Of a stretch of 64,000 nucleotides of DNA, positions 1 to 12,500 are shown piece after piece. Source of the DNA: Leuctra nigra (Eukaryota; Arthropoda; Insecta; Plecoptera; Leuctridae); contig OW203768.1 of assembly GCA_934045905.1 (NCBI GenBank), forward strand, positions 24,953,060 to 25,017,059. Reading direction: 5' to 3'. The position numbers and the translations under genes were made by a program. Numbering within the stretch: the stretch's first letter is position 1; each line of letters starts with the position of its first letter. The notes beneath the pieces are model-generated. The model had not been told where the DNA came from, did not search any database, and worked only from the letters and a program-made list of their open reading frames with translations.

Positions 1-280
1 GGTAGTTGTAATATATTTCTACCGATATTTTTTTTGCATTCTTTGAATGTAATATTTTGCAGTTACAATGTATTTACTATTTTTTCTTAGTAATAAATCA
101 ATAACTAGATAATGTGAAAATATGCATTTACTGTTGTTTTTTTTTGGGGGGGGGGGGGGGCCTGAGCGACATACTTTTTAGGGGGATTATAAAAAGTATG
201 ACAACTTGTGACAAGGTGACGGGGGTAAAAAAGTGGCCTATTTTGCGTGATGCAGCCCCTTGACTGTCGAATACGTGTAT

Positions 281-1125
281 GTTCCCGCATGAATGCAGTA
301 ACTCATGTTGACCTGTTCTTGCAGACCGATGCTCTGGCGGCTACGTCACCGGCACCTGCACCTCCTACCTGCACAAGTGGTACTACGATGTCGCCACCGG
401 CACGTGTTCATCTACGTGTATGTTCCCGCATGAATGGAGTAACTCATGTTGACATGTTCTCGCAGACCGATGCTCTGGCGGCTACGTCACCGGCACCTGC
501 ACCTCCTACCTGCACAAGTGGTACTACGATGACGTCACCGGCACGTGTTCATCTACGTGTATGTTCCCGCATGAATGGAGTAACTCATGTTGACATGTTC
601 TCGCAGACCGATGCTCTGGCGGCTACGTCACCGGCACCTGCACCTCCTACCTGCACAAGTGGTACTACGATGACGTCACCGGCACGTGTTCATCTACGTG
701 TATGTTCCCGCATGAATGGAGTAACTCATGTTGACATGTTCTCGCAGACCGATGCTCTGGCGGCTACGTCACCGGCACCTGCACCTCCTACCTGCACAAG
801 TGGTACTACGATGACGTCACCGGCACGTGTTAATCTACGTGTATGTTCCCGCATGAATGGAGTAACTTATGTTGACCTGTTCTCGCAGACCGATGCTCTG
901 GCGGCTACGTCACCGGCACCTGCACCTCCTACCTGCACAAGTGGTACTACGATGACGTCACCGGCACGTGTTCATCTACGTGTATGTTCCCGCATGAATG
1001 GAGTAACTCATGTTGACCTGTTCTCGCAGACCGATGCTCTGGCGGCTACGTCACCGGCACCTGCACCTCCTACCTGCACAAGTGGTACTACGATGTCGCC
1101 ACCGGCACGTGCAAGACGTTCATCT
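281..1125 (+). repeat. 141-bp tandem array spanning the exon 1 acceptor (six copies)
   Basis: The marker gttcccgcat recurs at 281, 422, 563, 704, 845 and 986, exactly 141 bp apart. Each unit holds a pyrimidine tract, the acceptor cgcag and the first ~85 bases of the Kunitz exon; only the last runs into the full exon. Because 141 is divisible by 3, a 374-codon open frame crosses the array, but it is in the wrong frame for the Kunitz module. In the Kunitz frame each unit meets a TGA. Confidence 0.95.
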
Positions 1126-1200
1126 ACGGCGGCTGCGCGGGAAGTGGCAACCGCTTCGACTCTGAGCCGCTGTGTCTACACGCCTGTGTCGGCGGAGATC
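1030..1200 (+). CDS. axo: exon 1 of the window: Kunitz/BPTI module
   Basis: The acceptor is ttctcgcag and the donor gtgagt. The exon is phase 1 at both ends, as expected of a shuffled module. The frame starting CSGGYVTGTC has six cysteines in Kunitz spacing, with the hallmark FIYGGCAGSGNRF and a final LCLHACVGG. The P1 region is not a classical trypsin-type loop, so inhibitor activity is uncertain. Only this last of six tandem copies of the acceptor is followed by a complete exon. Confidence 0.88.
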
Positions 1201-4200
1201 GTGAGTCAAACTACTGACAAGTACACACAAACAGTGTTCTATCCAGGGACTGGAACAAAAATGAATATCGGTTCCGATTCCGATTCCGGTTCCGGTTCCA
1301 TTTCGGTTCAATATGGGTTCCAATCGGTTCCATCAAATTCAGACAATAATTCAAATTACTTTTTTAAATAGCCTCTTGGGAACTTATACATGCTCAGAAT
1401 GTCTAAACATAAATTTGACACTGTGATAATTTATTTGAAAAACTGAAAATGGTAGTAAATAATATCCGATTTGAATGGAAATGTAGTAAAAATTCATGGA
1501 CACTTATTATTTAAAGAACCATTATGGAACATATAGAACCCAAATTATGTTAAATATTAATAAGGGTTCCGGTTCCAATAATAATAACGGTTTTTTGCGG
1601 TTCCGGTACCGGTTCCAGTCCCTGGTTCTATCACAGAATATGGATCAAATCTCATTAAAAAATAATTTGTAAATTAACACAATAAATAATGACAAATTCA
1701 CTTTTCACCCGAATAAATTAACATTTTCATTCATAAAATATCAAATAGAAATGTCATGTAACATTTTGGCGGGAAAGTCCATGCTCAGCCATGAGTTACC
1801 ATGGTGAATACTTTGTTGTCATGGCAATGCTGAGCCCCATGACGTCAATACCGATATTACTGTTTTTAAACAAGATTCAATAGTTTTAAAATTCGGAGAT
1901 TTTCCATCTTTCTGTATCAATTACTTAAAAACAAAATCAGAAAGACATGAATACTTTCAATATTTCACGATTTTAATTCATACTACAAAGAGAGATTTCT
2001 TCGCTAGATAGAAATGTAACCAGTCGTCTGCCTGTCAGTTGTGTGAGCCATCGTCACTCTATAGACTAGTATCACAGGTTGTCACAGCCATGGTCGAAGG
2101 TCACAGCACCGCGTTAGGTACTGAGCTGCATGGACAGTCTGGGGGGTCATTCTTGTTTACCTAATGTGAACCGTGTGAACGTACGTAACAACGGTTTGCT
2201 ACTTTCGTAAAATGTAAGATAAGAGAGTGAAAATGCGTACAGGAATCACCCCCTATCCGGCAATCTTCTAGTAGAGGTAGTAAAATGCCTCAAAACAACA
2301 AATCATAGCAAGGAACTACAACACTGTTCGACAACAAGAGGTAAATAAAGGGAAGGGGGTTTCATGTCTATAGACATGCGGCGGCATGTCACGGAAATGT
2401 TAAACCCTCATGTGCTTGTTTAATAATTGGTTTATTATGGGCAGATCAAGAAATTAGCAAAGCAACGGTAAGAATAAAGTATAAGGCCAAATTGTTTTTG
2501 TTGCCTATAGACAAGGTAATGCAAAATCACAGTAAATAATCTCGTTCAAACAGACACAGGAGTCCAAGTCTTGAAATCGACGTTTTGAAACCGTTTGCGT
2601 TTTCATTGTATTATGTAAAACGTGAAAAAAATTGAAGGCTAAAGGTTTAGTTGTCAACTTTTTTTTGGTATTAAACAAATAAAACGCTACGTTTTTAAAA
2701 CACCGATTTTAAGACTGGGGTCCAGAAGACCGATTCATGAACTTTCATGTTTTGAAACCGTTTACGTTTACCTTGTCTAAAACGTTAAAAATGTTGATAA
2801 CTAGGCCTTATCCTTCAAGTTTTATATACAATGCAAACGTAAAACGGTTTCAAAACGTGAATTTCGAGAATTGGCCCCCGGACTTGGATTCACGAAGCTT
2901 TTTCCGGGGGGGGGGGGGGGGGGGGAATTGATAGTTTAACCCACTTTGCCTATCTAATAAGCAGTGATAAATATATATATTTTTTTTAAAACGGCTTTGT
3001 GTATCCGGGCCCTGAAGCTATCATTCCGATAACATACGTCCCCATCCCGAAGGTCCCTCTTCTCTCAATGAGGTGACGATATCATTTGTCCTCTCCCCCC
3101 CCCCCCCAGACACTCTGCCGCCCTACCTGCAGCCGCGCCTGCCGCCTCCCACAACGCCTCCGCCTCCCGTGGACGACCAGACTGTGGAGCTGCCGCCGTC
3201 GTGGACGTGGAAGTCGACGTCGCCGCCGCCGCCCATCCCCGCGGACAGGCGAGGGGCGGCGTTGACATTCGAGGAGACCGGACACCACAAGGTGTTCATG
3301 TTCGCGCACAGCAACACGTTCATCCAGCTCGATGCGAACAGAATACCCAACTTCCAGCTCAGGTATGACGTCACTGTACATGACAGCTTGATTCCTAACC
3401 GTTACGTCATCATTGATCAAGTGTCAGTCAGCTGAACTCGAAGGTAAACATTAGAAAATTTCGTAAATATTGTCATTTACTTTTGTGTCTATCAATTTAC
3501 CCTAAATGTGAAAAATAATTGTGGCAAATTTTTTAGTCGATCTTAGCATATTATACTATACTAGAGAGCCCCGCCATGCAATACATGACACAATGAGCTC
3601 TCTTATCTGGGCAAGGCAAGGCAAAACAGAAGATGGACCGTGCACCATTAAAATTAAACTAATCTTATATGTTGGCAAAGAATTGTCTCACGTGACAATT
3701 TTTTTTACCCTCACGGAATGACCTATCATAAATGCAAATCAATGCTCTGTTATAGTAATATCTGTGGAAGGTACATTAACTCCAATGCACACCTGTAGTG
3801 TATACAGACACGTAAGAACATGTGTAACTGTTTTGAAGATACGAAACAGGTATATGGCTGCGTGGTAACGCTCGGAACTTGTATTCCGGAGGCCCGGGTT
3901 CGATTCCCGCGGTCGTCCTTCCTGACTGGGGTTTTTTCGTGGTATTCCCTCAGTCGACAGGCAAATGCTGGGAAGGTACCCTACTAATAGGCCACGACCG
4001 CCTCCTTCCCACCTTCCATCCTTACCTACTCTTCACCATCATCTCCCTGTCATCATCATAATCATTCATCCGTCGCCATTAGCCTCGCTGCAGAACAGTG
4101 CGACGTTAAGCCCCAGACAAAAAAAATGTTTTGAAGATATTTAAATAAATCGTGAATAACTTAATATTAAAACATTTTAAGCTTGATAAAAAATATGAAT

Positions 4201-6545
4201 ATACGACTCAATGAAGATTAAATACAAAATTGCAGTTGCATGGAATAAAGAATTAAAATAATTTGTATAATATTTGAAACAACAGAATAAATATGTCATT
4301 ATGATGATCGAATTTAGGTTATAAAATAAGAATACATATTTGAAACTTAAGGTGCTGCAAGCGCGAGCGATTTTGCTGCTTTTTGTAGACACTTTTTGCG
4401 ATACGATTGGAGACGAAGTGGGTAGACCAAATTATTTGAAATTTTAATCGTGATTAGATAAAAGACAAACTTAGGGTTATCCCTTGGTACATTTTTAATT
4501 TTTTGTTTCGTTAATTAGTAATAATTAGTGGATTTTTGGTGAAAAAGTAGCTATTTTCTGGTCTCCCTGGGCGCCGTATAAAATTAAATTTAAAAAATGT
4601 GCCAAGTGATAACCCTAAGTTTGTCTTTTATCTAACCATGATTAAAATTTGAGAGCAATTGGTTTACGGGTTTGGTCTCAAATCGTATCGCAAATTTCAT
4701 TGTTTTGCGCTGTTTTTTGAATAACCGGCGCCTAATTAACGATGCAATAAGCAAAAATTAAAAAGTGCTACTAATATCCAATCAGACTGATCATGTGAAC
4801 ATCCTGTAAAAGTTACACTCACTTATGAAACAATTTTTCTCTCTCAATTTTCTAAAACGGCCGAGCGCTAGTATCACCTTAATTAAAACAAATATGCACG
4901 ATGATTAATAATAAAATGGAATAATTTGATTTGAAATATGATGAACGAAAAATGGTACCGAGATTTAATCAAAGTTTGTCACTTTTTATGTAACAACATA
5001 TAGAAAATGTCTGACATTCCAGGTTACGAAAGGGAATAATAGAAATCTACTCAATTTTATGCAGGTTTCCACTTTATAACTTATCCTGATTATTTGATCG
5101 TTCGCATCTCTGCACACATCAAAACATCAACAAACTATTCAATATCATTTCGATTCCTAAAATATACAATTCATTATAAGGTGTATGTTCCACCTAAAAT
5201 GTTTTAATAAAATGCGAAGTTGTGACGTCAGGCGGATAATGTACGTCCTCGATTGATCCTTGTTAATAGTTATATCAAATGATAGACGTATTGGAAATAA
5301 GGTCCAATATCAAAAGGTAACAATATTACAGTGTGGATAGAAATGTTCCCTTATGCCTCCCTCCCCCATAACCCACCCCAAAAAGGTCTGCATTTATTCA
5401 CATGAAATGTTGCTTTGCCCGTGTTTCAAGTCAAGGTCACCAGTGGAAATTCCAATATTTTCTTCACTGCCAAATGGATTCACGGTTTCCTATATATTAT
5501 GGAAAGTTTCGAAGAAAGTGACTTTTTCAATGACAATTTGGTTTCTATTTAATATCTCTCTAAATACTTATCGGATTCAAACGAATCTTTTTGCTTGGCA
5601 GTTCGCTTGAAATAATGTACAGGAAAAGTCAAGTTTCGTAGAAAATTGTGCAAAATTTCTCGATGTCTATAGACGCGAATCGTAACGCAACTTCCGAGCT
5701 CCGGATTCCATGGCCAAATATTGTTCTGGTCGATTTTGGAAAATTTGTTTCACCGCCTACTAAAATTCATTTTCACTGCACAATTGAAATTGACGTTTAA
5801 AATTAAGACATCAGAAACAGCGGTGTTTTTCACGAATAACTCGGTAAATACTGAACAGAATATCGCGAAAGTGTTACTATAAATCAAGTCACGGAATTAT
5901 ATACATTACTGGCGAGTTTCAACACGATCGGTGGAAAATTAAAGATTTGTATAAAGAACGAAATTTTCAGCCACGTTGCTACGGGGACGACGTTCTTCTC
6001 TTTTAAGCGTATTATAGCTACGATCACCACACTTTACAGGGATCGGAAACTGTCTGCGTATTGTGACGTCATTCCCATAAGACCAATGCTAAATGATGGC
6101 GGCCCCGTGCGTGGGCCGCCGTTTTGCTCTTTCTTACTTCCTGCTCCGTCTTACTTCCGGCCAGTGACCCGCGAAATTTAAAAAAAGTACGCTTTTCGAG
6201 TGTTTTAATTTGATTCACACAATTGCCGCCAGGTTTTAAAGAGCTTCTCAATCTTGCCGCTGCTAAAGATGATAGCGCATTGTCGAATATTTGAATTCTG
6301 TTCTGGCGGGAGATAAAGACATGTGTAACGAGATTGACATCACAGCCGCCTGTTCTATGATTGTTGTGTTCAAGGTGACCAAGCACATGGCCAGCTAGTC
6401 AGACAGTTTCCGATCCCTGTAAAGTGTGGTGATCGTAGATTATAGTAAAGGATTATAAATACATATTTAAAATATTTGTGTCCCAAACTCAAGGCAAATC
6501 TGAAATATATATATTTTTAAGATTTTTCACGAGGTTTGGCATCAA

Positions 6546-6586
<41 letters not shown>

Positions 6587-9500
6587 CATCATGTAGAGTC
6601 TCGCAGCCAGTAGCAGAATAGACAAGAGAAGACGCCGAGAATACCACCTAACACAGATGTCAAAAGACCACGACGAGGATATTCCACTAGCTGCTTTAGC
6701 ATTAAAATTGCGACAAGAAAAGGAAGTTTGAGCGACGACCTCCAGTCACTATCGACACCCTGGTGTATGACGGCCATCTTTTGGATATCAAGGAAGCACA
6801 TTTTCCAGCGCCAGAAGAATTCACAATTATTTTCTTTTCACGTTTCACTGTTTTCTACATTTGACATTTCATGAATTGATTTTGCTGTATTTTATAGTTT
6901 TTTCGTTGATTTTCGTTTGTTACCTTGAGAAAGGCGGGTGGATGCTTGCCGAAACGTTGGTGTGTAATAAATATACGTAGCATAAACCGTTAAATGATGT
7001 TATTAATATATATATATATACCTTTTTTATTTTTATAAAATTGAGTTTATAAGTTTATAATGGTATGTTTATAATGGTGTTTAAAACAGTCTAACATATT
7101 ATGTACATTTATTTTCCCATTATTCATAATTGTATGGTTAAAACGTGTAGAAGTGAACGGGCTGATCTCGGGCTGATCTATATAGCGGTTAAAACGTTAC
7201 GTCGAAATTTTGGGAATATTATCTAGAATGTTTCTCTTCGAATGCAGCTGACTCTTAATCAACAGGTTAAACCTCAATCTGTTCACTCACTTTGGTTTCA
7301 AAACGGTAAATACTATACACTCAAGGTCAATATAGGAGGTCTACTTGGAATTCTCAATAGTAGTTGCGTCAAGCAACTGCCTGTCCAAATCACCACCAGA
7401 CTTTCTGGATCTGATTAATACACCTTGATCTTTGCCAAACTCCCGTGTGAATGCTACAGTTGGCAACGCTTCAGCCGGCCAATCAGAAGCAGTGGTTGCG
7501 TCATCGTGACGTCATAATGCGCCAATCAGCCGCGAGAGTTGCGTCATGATGACGTCAGAGGGGCCCAAACAATGTAGTGAGATAGGATATTGTCCTTAGA
7601 CAAACACCTTACCTTAGAAGTACTACCGTTCAACCGGTCAACTCTGGCCTGCTAGTTGCTGCCGTTGGGCCAGAGAGACTGGGGTGTTTGGGTGTTAGTG
7701 TGACGACCTACCTCCACCTGTAATTTTTCAAATTCTCCATTCTCTATTACATTCTCACTAGTGGCTCTGTTGAGAATAATTGGCTTACGCTCTAGGGGAT
7801 TTGCAAGACTGTCGTCGATGTCTAGTGACAAACAATACCGACCTGTTCTTACGTACAGACCAAGGTCAAATTCTCCACGAGTCCGGCTGAGATCGTCTTT
7901 CATACGGCAAGATTGCAGGGAAACCTGACGCAGCACAACAATATGCTTTTGATGCTCTTGTATTATAAATAAGTAGACAAACCGTGGCATTAAACAAAAT
8001 TAATAATAGGTATTTATATTGCTAGAATTTAGTAAAGCAGTGGGGCCTCCGACATCAGCGAAAGCATTCAGTGCTGCAACAAGCAGTCACGAATCACATA
8101 GAGCGGAAGTCAATGATAATTGTTAACATTTAGATCAGAGCCATTTATTGATAAGGTATTTATTGCAGCGGTCTATGATCTGTACATTTTCAATACCCAA
8201 CGTTTCGCCGACGAGGCAGTCGGCTTCTTCAGGCGGGTGGCGGTGACAATTGGGTGCTAACAAAGAAATTAACTATAAAATGATTTAACAAGATCATGCA
8301 ACAATCTATTTTCTTCCTTATCGAACGGCAACATCTCCGCCTTTTCGGCTAAACGTTGCGTATCGAAAACGTACAGGGCATACCGCTGCAATAAATCCCT
8401 GATAATATAATGGTTTGCCACATATATTGAAGGAAACACGAAAAAACGGCCGGTATTACCAAAGTTACTCTGAGCCGGATAAACAAAATATTGGACTAAA
8501 TTGGTGGCACAGCCAAATCAGATACCTCAAAATGTTTGAAACAGTTGAATATAATCTATTAATGAGATTTCCAGTACAATTTAACTTTGTTAATAGACCA
8601 TTTTAAATATTATCTCGGTGGCTCTGCTTTCTAAGAAAAATCATATGCAGTATTATTTCCAGACACCTTAGTCCCTGTTTTACCTATTGTTGAAACAGGG
8701 ACTAAGGTGTCTGGAAATCAAACTGCATATGATTTTTCTTAGAAAGGAGAGCCACTGAGATAATATTTAAAATTGTCTATACCGGGCATAAGGCTAAGAA
8801 ATCAGGGTGTTCCAATACATCTGGATATGCTATTCAAATCTAAAGATGTTTTACAGACGCAACTATAGGGGTTTCGGCGCCCAGTACATGCGCACCACTT
8901 GTTACGGCTCTGGAGATCCCCTTCCCTGAATGTGCAAGAAAGCTTGATTCTGATGGCTTTATGGGGCTGACTTACTATCCATTTAGTCTTTGACTTTAGT
9001 GGTAGAATAACTTTGTTCTCCTATTCCAAAGCCAGTCCCGCAAAGTTATTGATAGCTATAACTAGACCCCTACAAACACTGGGAGGTCCCTGGACGCGTC
9101 CTAGGCCGTCCCAGATGGGCGTACGGGCCTGCCCAGGGACCTCCCGTCTTATGGGTGATTAGCATGGAGTGAGACTCCCGGGGCCTGCCACTGGGAATAA
9201 GCCCGGGCGGCGGCCTGGGCCGTCCCATGACGCCCGCGCGGGAGGTATGGGCCGTCCCTGGACCCTCCCGGGCGGCCCGCGCGGGAGGCATAGGCCGGCC
9301 CTGGCCCCCGCCCGGGCGGCCCGCGCGGGAGCAGCTGCTCGCTCTGTAGCCCCCTCCCCCTACGCACATTCCATAACGGTCACGTGCTAGCTTGCTAGGT
9401 ACACTCTCATTCAAAATGCAGTACCTACAAAACGTGCCTCTGATCCAGACACGTGCATATAGGCACTAATTTTGAATGCGAATGTACCTGGAAAAAATAC

Positions 9501-12500
9501 GTTTCATTAAGACATAATTAATTGCAAACGTGAGTGACACGAGAAACGGGATTTTTTCACAATTTCGGAGAGTGGGCGTTGCCATACGAAAAAAATAATC
9601 CAGGTATTTTCTTCCAGGGTCAATGTATTACTTCACAGTTCACGGAATATTTCACAACAGTTGTAATTTGTTTTGTCAACTAGAAGAACAGTAGGTACCT
9701 ACTCAAACACATTAGAAATGCATTTAAATGGTCAAATATTAATAAAAAAAAAATAGCCGGTATATTATAAAGTTAATCAGTGGTTATTGGAAGTTATTTT
9801 ATCTCGCCATGTTTCCCTATTGTTTGAAAGCTGTTCCACTGACCTGACACATTACCTAAGGTACCTCCTACTGTTTTTATTTTTAACGCATTTTTATTTG
9901 GAGGAAATATTTTGGGATCATTTGAAATCCTCAACTTGACTGTCACATAATGGGGAAGTCTCGTGAAATTCAGATTTCAGAATAATAGACCATTATTTTA
10001 TGAAAGTTGATTATGTTGCTGAACACAGATGTGATTTTATTTTTGCTGTGGGATGAATAGTTTTCAAGGAATGAATTAACAAAGTTTGATTACTTTTAAC
10101 AGGAAAATTTACAGAAAATTGACAGATGATCCACAATGGTAACACATTAGTGTAAGTGGATTCTTGTAATACGTCGTTTTTCCCGCCAAAAGTCCCATTA
10201 TAATTGAATTTCATTTGCATGAATTAATTTTTAACATTTCGCGGGTGACAAATGTCAGTAATTATTTGCGTTGATATTTAAAAACTTACTGGAACAAAAT
10301 TTCTAGAGACTTAAGTATTACAGGTACCTTATTCATAAAAAAATGAAGAAGGATAAAAAGATCCATAATTTTTGTTTATGAATCGGTTGTTGGATTTTGA
10401 AATTAGCAATTATTTTTTGATAATCTCTTACAGGACGATTGAATCGTTTCAATAATAATTTTTTCACGTACTATTCCCTACTTACTTAGGTACTATATTG
10501 TTTTGATAAATTACAAAAAATAAAATGCTACACATAGGAGATTCACTGCAATTGAATTTTAGGAATAATAAAGAGCAGGAAAACACACGAAAATTAAAAA
10601 AAAAAAACAGTTTCATATAATATAAACGTATATTATTGTAAAAGATTATACTACCACATCACTTAAAATTTTTAAATGTCCTTCAACCTTCACACGTCAC
10701 ATAGTATCAAAACATTCTGAGGTAGGTACTACCTGGCAGTGAGTCTGGCACGCTGTCTCTTAATCGACAAGACACAATTCGGATTTTACTTCACTCACGG
10801 ATATGTTGGCACAATTTTTCATCTTCAGTTTTTCAAGAAAATGAATGCACTTGAATACGTATTTCTTTCATCTGAAAAAATAAAATTGCAAAGTATTTAG
10901 GTAATGTACCTTGTACTAATAATGTTCGCAAGCTATTTGCAATTATTTATTATTGTAGGTACAGATTCTAACCTAAACAAGATTTATACAAGATCTTGAA
11001 AAGTTTAGCAAGATCATGCAGCGTATTGTTAGCAGTGTTTTTTATTTTTTGTGTAAATTTTTATTCGGTCAGACCAATGAAAGTCCAACATTTACAAGAT
11101 CTTGTTATCAGTAAGATCTTGTTAATTTTGTCAATATTTAACACTATTATTATGCTATGCTCAAAAGAATTTGCCGATTTAATGGCCAGATACTGGATTC
11201 CATCCATAAATTATTAGCACACGGTCTTGTGGTGTCGAGGACTGACATCCGCAATCTATGTGGATGCAACTTCTTTTGAGCATGAGGCTGCCTAGCAAAT
11301 AGTTTCTACCTACTACACAAGAACTATTTATGTAAATAACTGCAATAGCAGATAGCTGCAAATAACAGTCTTTACAAAAATTTTAAAAATTGAATTTTTG
11401 GCACAGAGTGATCCCTAAAAAAAAGAAAGATAGATTCAATGAAGAATTTGTAAATTGATAGGATAAACTTCTTGGCAATGAATAATACAAAAATCACTTT
11501 TGTGTTGTGTGACCTGCCACAATAATCACTTGAGGTAAAATTATTACCATTAGGTAGTACACTATTTATTTAAAACCCCAATAAAAATTTGAAACATTCT
11601 ATATTGCATAAATGTGATTTATAGGTAAGGTTAGAGGAAATACTACACATATAAAATACTAAAATGTGGCTTACCATCAGAGAGTTCTGAATCATTACAT
11701 CTGTAGGGTAGGTAACATTTAATCCATTAACTCGATGAAGTCCCAAGTCCTGTGCATCTTCAGAATTCTCGCTAATTTGCCAAGAAGTAAATTTACTTTT
11801 TAATTGAAGTAGGTAGGCAATTAAATCGACTCTAGAATAAGAGCAGTGCAAGTTCACGGTGAATCTGTAGAACCTACAAAAAGTAAGGTGAAAGTTAGCA
11901 ACTCAAATTAATTTCCTCTCAGCCATTCCGTGTTACGGGTGTACGGTTGTAAGATGCTATGTTCAGCATCTTATTCATCAAAATAAAAATAGTTAGGATC
12001 ATTGTGCAGCCTTCTAAATTTTTTATGTAATTTACATGGTTCGACACAAAATTTAAATTTAAATGCGGTCCCACAATTTTACTGATAACAAAATAACTAT
12101 TCAAACTTAGCACAAAACTGATTACATATTTGGAATCAGCAAGAAAATACCATGAATATAATATAAAAACATGCTGATTTATTTACATTTAATAATTCAG
12201 CAGTCATATGTATTATGTGGCATATGTCTGCATTCGCATGGAATGGCTGCTCTCTTACCACCGGCGCGTTAGAGGAAATTCAAAAGTGCGGTTTATTTTT
12301 TTGGATGACAACATTCAATCTCAAAAATTTTACTACGTATTTGAATGAAGCGGGACCACCATTCAATGTATGTATCTACTACCTCCGACAAGAATGTAAT
12401 TTCCATGCAACATAATTTTTACTTTCGGATCACAACAAAAATGTTTGTTATTGGCCTTGTAAGGTACCTACATAAACAAAAATAATTGCTGTATATCTAA

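Noticed and set aside
247..1371. 374-codon repetitive open frame
   Set aside because: It is created by the 141-bp array period and is out of frame with the Kunitz module in the same DNA. The exon 1 frame explains the conserved cysteines.
8594..8780. microRNA precursor
   Set aside because: The arms are far longer and more perfect than a typical animal pre-miRNA, and a diverged repeat copy exists at 56360; a foldback MITE is simpler.
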